A DNA stretch of 44,579 bases from NCBI GenBank assembly GCA_036524155.1, contig DATDCV010000355.1:1-44579 (forward strand), in the 5' to 3' direction. Source of the DNA: DATDCV01 sp036524155. Its GTDB lineage: Bacteria; Verrucomicrobiota; Verrucomicrobiia; Limisphaerales; UBA8199. Position numbers and translations under genes: made by a program. The notes beneath the pieces are model-generated. The model ran no database searches. It saw nothing but the letters and a program-made list of their open reading frames with translations, and had not been told where the DNA came from. Positions 38,648-44,579 of this stretch are shown here, one piece after another (position 1 is the stretch's first letter; every line of letters begins with the position of its first letter).

Positions 38648-40609
38648 CTAGGGAGTAGTAGCGCGCAGCCGGAAGAAGGCCGGCGCAGCGCTCGCATTGG
38701 GGTCGGTGAGGGATTGCAGACGGCTGGTGCCTGTCAACGGCCCTGCCACCCTTTGCCAGGATATCCCGCTGCCAAGCGCCGAGGCGCGTTCCAGGTAAAA
38801 GCTTTTGCCTGGTTCGCCCCCAAAGACCGCGGTCGCCGTCGAGCCCTGGCGTACCAGCGAGTTCACATTCAGGCCGGCTTGCAGGAATACGTGGTAGGTC
38901 GGGGAGGGGCTGTGAATCGGGCCGCCGCCGATTCCGTTGGTCGAGGTGTCGACAACCCGGAACGCCAGGCAATACAGCCCGGCCCGATTCACGCTAACCC
39001 GACGGCCCTCGACCAGGCCGTACGGATCCGCCTGGGCGGCGCCTTCGTTCTGGCTCAAGAGCACGCGGTTGCTGCCGGGAGGCTGGCCCGGGCACAAGGT
39101 GAAACAGGGTGAAGACTGGCCCGCTTCCCAGAAACCGAACGTCGCGTCAGCAGGGCCAGACAAGGCAACGAACTCCAGGGCAAGGCAGGAGCCGAGCGCC
39201 GCCGCGTTGGTCGCCGGGCCGCCATTCGCGGCCGTGGCGGGAGCGGCGCGCAACCGCAGGGGACCTTCGAACTGCCCGGCGCAAGCGCCGGAATCGGCAT
39301 AACGGCAATTGACGACCGCCAAAGAGTTGGTGACGCATCCATCGGCGTTGAGGAAAGAGACGGAGCTATCGGTGGCCGACTGGATCGCACCGAAGTGAAA
39401 TAGGGGCGGCAACGGCAAGTCAATCGCCCAGGCAAGAGTCATGGTGGCGTCGCCATACTCCATGAAGGCATCGCGCGCGCCGGTGGTTGCATCGCCGAAA
39501 TAGAGATGATACTGGGCCGAGACCAGGGTGTTGGTGGGGTTGAGAATGGCATAGGAGTTGTGGGCCATTTTCCCGTACCAGGCCCACCTGGTGGAAGAAC
39601 CGGCGGTGCCGAAAATGGGCGCATAGGTGCGGGGCGGGTCGATCGTTTTGTTACCCGGGCCATCATAGGTTTCGAGGCCGGGCGAGGCGCTGACACACTC
39701 GATCCACAGAGAGGCGCCGGCCGGGTTGGTGAAAATGCCGGCGGGATTCCAGGCGTACTGGTAATTATAGGCCTTCCCGTTGAGCACCGCGTAGTTCATG
39801 AGCGGATCAAAAACGTAGCCCGCAGGCAGGGGCAGCAGCTTCGGCATTCCCTTCGAGGTGTCGAGTGTTGCCTGCATCTGGTTCGCGGCGTAATCGTAAA
39901 AGACGTCGACGTGGATCATTGGCGCATTGGTGTCCAGCCCTCCGCCGCGTGCGGTTTTGACGACAATTACCGGGTCCACAGTCCAGGTCAGGGTCATCGC
40001 TGCATCTCCGTAGCTTGTGTAGTTGTCCCTCGAACCGGTTTGGGCATCTCCGAAGTAAATATGGTATTGGGCGGAGACGACCGAGTTGCTCGGGTTAAGC
40101 ACCGCGTAAGAGTTGTGAGCCATTTTCCCGTACCAGGCCCACTTGGTGGAAGAACCGGCGGTGCCGAAAATGGGCGCGTAGGTGCGGGGCGGGTCGATCG
40201 TTTTGTTGCCCGGCCCGTCATAGGTCTCGAGTTCGGGCGAGGCGCTGACGCACTCGATCCAGAGCGCGGCGCCGGCCGGGTTGGTGAAGATGCCGCCGGG
40301 ATTCCAGGCATACTGGAAGTTGTAAGCCTTGTTGGAGAGCACCGAGTAGCTCATCGCAGGATCAAAGGCGTAACCGGGCGGCAACGGGAGCAGCTTGGGA
40401 ATGCCCTGGCTGGTATCCAGCGTCGCCTGCATCTGGTTGGCCGCGTAATCGTAGAAAATGTCGACGTGAATCATCGGCGCGTTCGTATCCAGGCCACCGC
40501 CGCGAATGGGCTTTGTCAGCACAGTCTGGCCGACTGAGACGTGGGTCCAACCGGCGAGCCCTGCTGCCAGGCAGAGCCATAGGGATCGGGTCTGTAAAGT
40601 AGATTTCAT
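38648..40609 (-). CDS. secreted protein with 185-residue tandem duplication, FYR-type C-terminus
   Basis: This 653-residue paralog of the previous protein has a signal peptide (LWLCLAAGLAGWTHVSVGQ). Residues about 37-221 and 222-397 are two copies of the same beta domain, both starting GGGLDTNAPMIHVD and both containing YDGPGNKTIDPPRTYAPIFG and WYGKMAHNSYA. By hand count they differ at about 28 of 173 positions. The rest follows the paralog: FLNADGCVTNSLAVVNCRYA, ADPYGLVEGRRVSVNRAGLY, LAFRVVDTSTNGIGGGPIHS, and the C-terminal GKSFYLERASAL ending FFRLRATTP. Function is unknown; a surface or extracellular role is inferred from the signal. ATG 40609 precedes the signal peptide; the ribosome binding site is weak. 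Confidence 0.82.
   Translation of the reverse strand: MKSTLQTRSLWLCLAAGLAGWTHVSVGQTVLTKPIRGGGLDTNAPMIHVDIFYDYAANQMQATLDTSQGIPKLLPLPPGYAFDPAMSYSVLSNKAYNFQYAWNPGGIFTNPAGAALWIECVSASPELETYDGPGNKTIDPPRTYAPIFGTAGSSTKWAWYGKMAHNSYAVLNPSNSVVSAQYHIYFGDAQTGSRDNYTSYGDAAMTLTWTVDPVIVVKTARGGGLDTNAPMIHVDVFYDYAANQMQATLDTSKGMPKLLPLPAGYVFDPLMNYAVLNGKAYNYQYAWNPAGIFTNPAGASLWIECVSASPGLETYDGPGNKTIDPPRTYAPIFGTAGSSTRWAWYGKMAHNSYAILNPTNTLVSAQYHLYFGDATTGARDAFMEYGDATMTLAWAIDLPLPPLFHFGAIQSATDSSVSFLNADGCVTNSLAVVNCRYADSGACAGQFEGPLRLRAAPATAANGGPATNAAALGSCLALEFVALSGPADATFGFWEAGQSSPCFTLCPGQPPGSNRVLLSQNEGAAQADPYGLVEGRRVSVNRAGLYCLAFRVVDTSTNGIGGGPIHSPSPTYHVFLQAGLNVNSLVRQGSTATAVFGGEPGKSFYLERASALGSGISWQRVAGPLTGTSRLQSLTDPNASAAPAFFRLRATTP
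39419..40501. repeat. in-frame tandem duplication, period 555 bases
   Basis: The first copy begins at 40501 and the second at 39946 on the minus strand, 555 bases (185 codons) apart. DNA identity is high, for example gtgcggggcgggtcgatcgt occurs in both copies (near 39630 and 40192). The second copy is traceable to about 39419. The neighbouring paralog has only a single, much more diverged copy, so the duplication is recent. Confidence 0.85.
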
Positions 40610-40658
40610 CTTCAAATTGCAGTTTTCGGAAGTTAACAGCAAAGGAAGCGGACTCGCC

Positions 40659-41387
40659 TCATTGGGCGGTGTCCGGCCTCCAATTATCGATTTTATTCGT
40701 CAGGCTGAAGGTCAGTTCAAAGGCCTGGCGGGCCGCGTGGCCGTCGCAATAAGCGTAATTAGCCTTGCGTTCGTGCCGGTAGCGGTCGACTTCGGGTTGC
40801 CCGCCCTCCAGCCAGAATTGGGCCATGAAATGGTCCGCCATGGAACCGCCGGCTTTTTCGGCATAGAGCACCGTGGCGGCCGGCCGCGGCATCAGCGAAA
40901 TCCGCGGCCAGGTGGGGCCGCCGGTTTCTTCGGGCGAGAGTTCGGGATAGACGTTCTTGCCATAGCTCCAGTCGGTTTTGGGCCGCAGATCCCTGGGGCA
41001 GTGGTAGAGGGTCTTGAACAGGTTTGTCCAGAACGAGTCGGGCTGAGTGAAGCTCTTGGCGGAGACGTAGGGTACGAGCGCGTAGCCCCAGGGCAATTGG
41101 CCATGGGCCATCGCGGAGTGGGAACTGCGCGGCAGGTAGCCCTCGTTTTCATCCGCATAAATCCACGTCGCCAACCCGATCTGATGCAACTGGTTGAGGC
41201 ATTGCGTGGAGCTGGCTTTCGACTTCGCTCGAGCGAGCGCCGGCAACAGCATCGCCGCCAGGATGGCGATGATCGCGATGACTACCAGCAACTCGATCAG
41301 AGTGAAGGCGCGGGCAGCCCAGGCCGGCCGCCTCGGCGGCACAGCAGGCGTGAAATGTGATGATCTCATAACTTTCGTTTTCAGCAT
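40659..41387 (-). CDS. prepilin-like protein with H-X9-DG tail
   Basis: This 242-residue protein has a class III (type IV pilin/type II secretion) signal: a basic stretch, then AFTLIELLVVIAIIAILAAM and LLPALARAKSKA, cleaved before Phe with Glu at +5. After the helix, CLNQLHQIGLATWIYADENE and YHCPRDLRPKTDWSYGKNVY are typical of the family. The tail RHERKANYAYCDGHAARQAF carries His, nine residues, Asp-Gly, the hallmark of the large pseudopilin family of Planctomycetes and Verrucomicrobia. Genomes of these groups hold dozens to hundreds of copies, usually as isolated genes next to other exported proteins, as here. It may start at ATG 41387 or at ATG 41369. Confidence 0.9.
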   Translation of the reverse strand: MLKTKVMRSSHFTPAVPPRRPAWAARAFTLIELLVVIAIIAILAAMLLPALARAKSKASSTQCLNQLHQIGLATWIYADENEGYLPRSSHSAMAHGQLPWGYALVPYVSAKSFTQPDSFWTNLFKTLYHCPRDLRPKTDWSYGKNVYPELSPEETGGPTWPRISLMPRPAATVLYAEKAGGSMADHFMAQFWLEGGQPEVDRYRHERKANYAYCDGHAARQAFELTFSLTNKIDNWRPDTAQ

Positions 41388-41612
41388 GGCCGGGCCGCCG
41401 CGCTATCGGCTTGTGCATCAGCACGCCCCGTTGCGGCAGGCACTCAGACCAGGTTAATCGTTCGGACGGCGGAAGACGCGCGACAGGTCGCCCAGGCTGT
41501 CACGTGACTGACGAGAGGGGCGTGCGGCCGCCTGATGGTCTGGGAAACAGCTCGGGCGCCAGACCCGACGGCGGGCCGGGTTCAGCCGGTTCCCGGGCGG
41601 CCGCACTGCCGG

Positions 41613-42020
41613 TCACGCGCGCGGGGGCGGAAAAGGCGGGGGGACCGAAAAATCAAAGTAGAAATCGGAGGCATAAGCGCCGGGCGTCCAGGTGAGCCGC
41701 GGCGCCGGCGGGACCGTCAGGCATCGCACCTCCCAGAGGGCTTCAGGCAGGTTGTCGACCCGAACCAAGGGCGCTTCTTTTTCCGCCTGGTTATCCTCGT
41801 GCCACCCTGTTTGGGCTTTCACGCACAGCGGGCAGGGATAAAGGCCGCTGAAGGTCTTCGACAGGGCGGTGCCGAGTGAATCCCGCTGGGCAAAGGTGAT
41901 CGTCATCCGGACCCAGGCGAACGATTGCAGCGCGAACCATTGGGCCCCGCTCATCATGAGCACCGCCCACAAGCATGCCACCATGCCGGCTATTTTTATG
42001 CCCTTGTTCACTCGCGTCAC
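41613..42020 (-). CDS. small membrane-anchored protein with CPLC motif
   Basis: This 135-residue protein has one N-terminal hydrophobic segment (IAGMVACLWAVLMMSGAQWF). It then has SGLYPCPLCVKAQTG, a Cys-Pro-x-Cys motif as in DUF2946-like and thiol or metal-handling proteins. An acidic stretch (HEDNQAEKEAPLVRVDNLPE) and an aromatic/Pro-rich end (YASDFYFDFSVPPPFPPP) follow. Start GTG 42020. Function is unknown; copper or redox handling is a guess from the Cys pair. It stands alone with more than 200 bases on each side. Confidence 0.6.
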   Translation of the reverse strand: MTRVNKGIKIAGMVACLWAVLMMSGAQWFALQSFAWVRMTITFAQRDSLGTALSKTFSGLYPCPLCVKAQTGWHEDNQAEKEAPLVRVDNLPEALWEVRCLTVPPAPRLTWTPGAYASDFYFDFSVPPPFPPPRA

Positions 42021-42245
42021 TCTGTCCCAGGCAGTCGTGGTCCGCAGCAGGCCGTGCAGCCACTCTGGTACAGCAATCGAATCTTACGCTGCAGGTCGCG
42101 AACGTGCCATAGGAGTCGGCCCGATTCGAGCCTAGGAAAAAACCCTATGCCCAAGTCGTGTTTACCTGAGGTAACGCGGATTATTCGGAACGGAGCTCGT
42201 GGAGAGAAACCCGCGCCCGAAGTTGCGTCGGGCACGGAAAGCAGT

Positions 42246-43532
42246 TCAGATCTTCAATTTCCAGGGCGCCCGCATCGGCTGGTTAATGAGGGCGTTGGCC
42301 TTTTCATCGTCGATGAAACGCTGCTTTTTCGAATCGAAACGCAGCACCCTCCCGGTCTGAACGGCGATTTTCGCCAGGTTCACGAGCGTGCAGGAGCGGT
42401 GCCCATTGATTTCATTCAAGGCGAACTTCTGGCGAGTCTTAACCGCTTTCACAAAATCGGTGAGCTGCGGCTCAGGCTCCGGCAAGGCCCGGATCTTGGC
42501 CTGCAGGTCGGGAAGGTCGGACTCGAAATCTCTGGAGAGCTTCCCCTTAGGACCCGAAATAAAAGCGGCATCCTTTTCCTTGTTCTCTCCGTCGAGGACG
42601 ATCTCGCAGCCGTCAGCGTACTTCATCGAGACCCGCCTCCAGGGGAGTACCGCGTCGGCGTCTTGCGGGTTGGTGTCAGCCTCAATCTGGATCGGGCTTT
42701 CATTGTCCTTGGCCAGCAGGTACTGCACCGGGTCGAGGTAATGCTGCCCCATATCGCCAAGCCCGCCACCGTCATAATCCCAATAGCCCCGGAACGTCGC
42801 GTGAACTCGGTGCGGATGATAAGGCTTCTTCGGAGCTGGGCCGAGCCACATGTCGTAGTCGAGTTGAGGGGGCACCGGTTGCGGCGTGAGGTCCGTGCGC
42901 CCGCACCATTGGTCCTGTTTCCAGTCAAAGCCGGTCGGTCCACCCAGCGTCACTTTCAAGGGCCAGCCGAACAATCCATTCTGGACAGCTTTTTTGATCA
43001 GCCGAACGGGAACACCCATCCCGTAGAAGCCGCCTTCGAATCGGAACCACGTGTTCAGGCGGAAGATCCGTTTGTACTTGGCGACCGCGGCCTTGACGGC
43101 CTCGCCTTCACCGATGGTGCGCGTCATCGGCTTCTCGCACCAGATATCCTTGCCGGCTTTGGCGGCAGCGATTGAGATCAGCGCGTGCCAATGCGGCGGT
43201 GTGGGGATATGGATGATGTCGATGTCCTTCCGCTCCAGCACCTCCCGGAAATCCCGGTATCCTTTTACGTCGGGCCCGCCCGCCGCCACGGCCGCCTTCA
43301 GATGTTCCGCATCCACATCACAAACCGCGAGCAGCTTGCAGGCGGTGTTGATCCCCTTGACATGGCCCATCCCCATGCCGCCTGTGCCGATCACGGCCCG
43401 AGTGAGCGTTTCGCTGGGTGGGGTTTGGCCCGGCCCTCCGAGGACACGACGCGGCACAAGGGTGATAGTCGCCAGGGCGACGAATGAGGTTTTGAGAAAG
43501 TCCCGGCGGGCAAATTTGGGGGAAGTATTCAT
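42246..43532 (-). CDS. Gfo/Idh/MocA-family oxidoreductase with Tat signal
   Basis: This 428-residue protein has a twin-arginine leader (FARRDFLKTSFVALATITLV). The Rossmann motif is RAVIGTGGMGMGHVKG near residues 44-59. The family's DIIHIPTPPHWHALISIAAA and GKDIWCEKPMTRTI (catalytic-lobe Lys) follow near 103-140. DYDGGGLGDMGQHYLDPVQY near 253-272 is the substrate-side motif. It belongs to the large secreted branch found in Planctomycetes and Verrucomicrobia, thought to act on sugars released outside the cytoplasm; the substrate is unknown. It is only distantly similar to the other such gene at 9840-11261. Start ATG 43532; no ribosome binding site is evident. Confidence 0.9.
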   Translation of the reverse strand: MNTSPKFARRDFLKTSFVALATITLVPRRVLGGPGQTPPSETLTRAVIGTGGMGMGHVKGINTACKLLAVCDVDAEHLKAAVAAGGPDVKGYRDFREVLERKDIDIIHIPTPPHWHALISIAAAKAGKDIWCEKPMTRTIGEGEAVKAAVAKYKRIFRLNTWFRFEGGFYGMGVPVRLIKKAVQNGLFGWPLKVTLGGPTGFDWKQDQWCGRTDLTPQPVPPQLDYDMWLGPAPKKPYHPHRVHATFRGYWDYDGGGLGDMGQHYLDPVQYLLAKDNESPIQIEADTNPQDADAVLPWRRVSMKYADGCEIVLDGENKEKDAAFISGPKGKLSRDFESDLPDLQAKIRALPEPEPQLTDFVKAVKTRQKFALNEINGHRSCTLVNLAKIAVQTGRVLRFDSKKQRFIDDEKANALINQPMRAPWKLKI

Positions 43533-43608
43533 ACGCTATCATGCGTTTAGCAAAAAGCATCGCCTGAGGCCATCCGAAAAACAGTCGAGGTGGTTCACAA
43601 TTTACAAG

Positions 43609-43627
43609 CCTCCGGCTTTGCCGGAGG
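43609..43627. repeat. short perfect hairpin between divergent genes
   Basis: CCTCCGGC (43609-43616) and GCCGGAGG (43620-43627) pair perfectly around TTT. It lies upstream of both flanking genes, so it is not a terminator for either. It may be a single repeat unit or a binding site. Confidence 0.4.
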
Positions 43628-43738
43628 TGACTGACAGAAACCCCAATACCCCACCCCAAGCCTCCGACCCATGGTCCTGGTCTCCCCGCGCCGGCGGCGA
43701 GCTCCCTCCTTATTGAATTCTCACCTCAGCATTGTGTG

Positions 43739-43766
43739 TTGACATTCCCGATCCGACGTATACACT
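43739..43766 (+). promoter_or_regulatory. sigma-70-type promoter candidate for the PEGA/PDZ lipoprotein
   Basis: TTGACA (43739-43744), a 16-base spacer and TACACT (43761-43766) would start transcription about 33 bases before ATG 43806. Its layout (TTGACATTCCC, then ..ACACT) matches the candidate at 30089-30117. Confidence 0.45.
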
Positions 43767-43794
43767 CAGCTCACGAGCTTACGGCCTCCTTTAT

Positions 43795-43808
43795 TAGAAT
43801 CCGCTATG
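43795..43808 (+). promoter_or_regulatory. alternative -10-like box five bases before ATG
   Basis: TAGAAT (43795-43800) lies five bases before ATG 43806, and no Shine-Dalgarno sequence is present. It competes with the promoter at 43739-43766. If used, the mRNA would be leaderless, as suggested before 3710 and 8877. Confidence 0.3.
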
Positions 43809-44579
43809 AGCACTGCAAAACTACTCGTCGCAACCTCTTTACTTCTTATCCTCGTCGGATGCGCAACCACACCCGAGCAAGAGGCCGCCAACAGAAGCGC
43901 CGAAGCCAATAAAATCCAGCGGAAGTACGCCACTTATACCACCCCCCAGCTCCAACTCAAACGTCAGGAGATTGCCGCCACCATCCCAGATTGGTACTGG
44001 GGTACCGGGATCGCTGGAGCCATCCAGGCCGGTCAGATAGAGGGGAAAAAGAAGCAAGTTGCAGAAATCGACCGCGAGCTACTCCGCCGCGCTGAGTCTG
44101 GCGACACCGCCGGCCAGCAGATGTCGCACTTCCTCGCTGTCTCAACTCCACCTGGCGCCAGAATCGAAGCCGGAGGTAAATTCCTGGGGATCACGCCGAT
44201 AATGGTATCGTTCACCGGCCACCCGGGCGCACAGCACAATCTCCAGGCAACTCCCGCAACGCTTGATATACCCGTGCTCGGTTACGCTTATGGTTTCAAA
44301 GAAACAGATGGCAACCTTGTCCCGGACGACGCCTCAGCCAGCACCATCGGGTTCGTGACCCCTAATACTCCGGCCGCTCAAATGGGCCTGGTAAAGGGCG
44401 ACAAGATTCTCGCCATGAACGGCATCGTCCTCCCCGAGACCACCGGAAGCAAAGAGTCAGCCCAGGCCTACAAGTCCGCAACACGCGAACAACTCACTAA
44501 AACCGGGTTCGCCGCACCCATAACGCTTAAAGTTCTGCGAGACGGCAAAGAAATCGAAGTCAAAGGCACAACCGCCGAC
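43806..44579 (+). CDS. lipoprotein with PEGA-like and PDZ domains, 3' end outside window
   Basis: The frame is open for 258 codons from ATG 43806 to the window edge, so the C-terminus is missing. The N-terminus (LLVATSLLLILVGCATTPEQ) carries a clean lipobox, LVGC. A basic, helical stretch follows (NKIQRKYATYTTPQLQLKRQ). Residues about 107-135 are PEGA-like (VSTPPGARIEAGGKFLGITP), a surface beta-sandwich. Residues about 175-255 are PDZ-like (STIGFVTPNTPAAQMGLVKG, DKILAMNGIVLPE), which binds peptide tails. It probably sits at the outer or inner membrane as an envelope adaptor. No protease motif is seen in the visible part. Confidence 0.8.
   Translation, partial: MSTAKLLVATSLLLILVGCATTPEQEAANRSAEANKIQRKYATYTTPQLQLKRQEIAATIPDWYWGTGIAGAIQAGQIEGKKKQVAEIDRELLRRAESGDTAGQQMSHFLAVSTPPGARIEAGGKFLGITPIMVSFTGHPGAQHNLQATPATLDIPVLGYAYGFKETDGNLVPDDASASTIGFVTPNTPAAQMGLVKGDKILAMNGIVLPETTGSKESAQAYKSATREQLTKTGFAAPITLKVLRDGKEIEVKGTTAD

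Noticed and set aside
1..44579. CRISPR array, rRNA operon or intact insertion sequence
   Set aside because: No regular short direct repeats with unique spacers, no rRNA segments and no transposase frame were seen.

Overview
The window looks like a chromosome segment of a GC-rich member of the Verrucomicrobiota, probably of the Pedosphaera/Limisphaerales type. The basis is the mix of large secreted LamG, Ig-like, PA14 and FG-GAP beta-propeller proteins, prepilin-like proteins with an H-X9-DG tail, Tat-exported Gfo/Idh/MocA oxidoreductases, right-handed beta-helix proteins, and paired 'GCGCGCGGACTTCAGTCCGC' inverted repeats. The lineage is inferred from protein style, not from a marker-gene tree.

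Layout. 1-1419 (minus) is the 5' part of a secreted lectin-like/Ig/PA14 protein that runs off the left edge. 1750-4603 (plus) holds a WalJ/YycJ-type MBL hydrolase, a SpoU/TrmH RNA methyltransferase and an exported endonuclease/exonuclease/phosphatase-fold protein. 4673-8796 (minus) is a family 2 glycosyltransferase coupled (TAATG) to glnE. 8877-9686 (plus) is an exported DUF4097-like protein with 'VNG' repeats. 9840-18862 (minus) is a housekeeping block: secA, a conserved hypothetical gene with an apparent frameshift, nusB, a PHP phosphoesterase, ftsY, ribD and a Tat-type Gfo/Idh/MocA oxidoreductase overlapping ribD.

19471-29585 is an accessory surface or secretion locus. It has a PocR-sensor/AraC regulator, a LamG-Ig-seven-bladed FG-GAP propeller protein (minus), and a divergent two-gene unit (plus) of a LamG/Calx-beta protein and a 1296-residue protein. 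The latter joins an FG-GAP propeller to a long helical region and a C-terminus resembling the TcA subunit of Tc toxins. This is the most interesting object in the window.

29586-36145 is a patchwork of small exported proteins (beta-helix, GANxGWI repeats, a LamG-like protein, a lipoprotein, plus thiM) mixed with gene remnants: an AraC C-terminus, an H-X9-DG pilin C-terminus and an ECF sigma N-terminus. A tRNA-Ser(CGA) follows at 36146. 36305-43532 (minus) has an exported small beta protein, two paralogous secreted proteins (one with a recent 185-residue tandem duplication), an intact H-X9-DG prepilin-like protein, a CxxC membrane protein and a second Tat-type Gfo/Idh/MocA oxidoreductase. The right edge carries the start of a PEGA/PDZ lipoprotein.

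Themes that cross genes: a shared C-terminal domain ending in 'FYR' or similar on at least six secreted proteins; palindromic DNA inside interdomain linkers of coding genes; and -10-like boxes placed 5-6 nt before start codons that lack a Shine-Dalgarno sequence, suggesting leaderless transcripts. All identifications are from reading the sequence; no database search was run.
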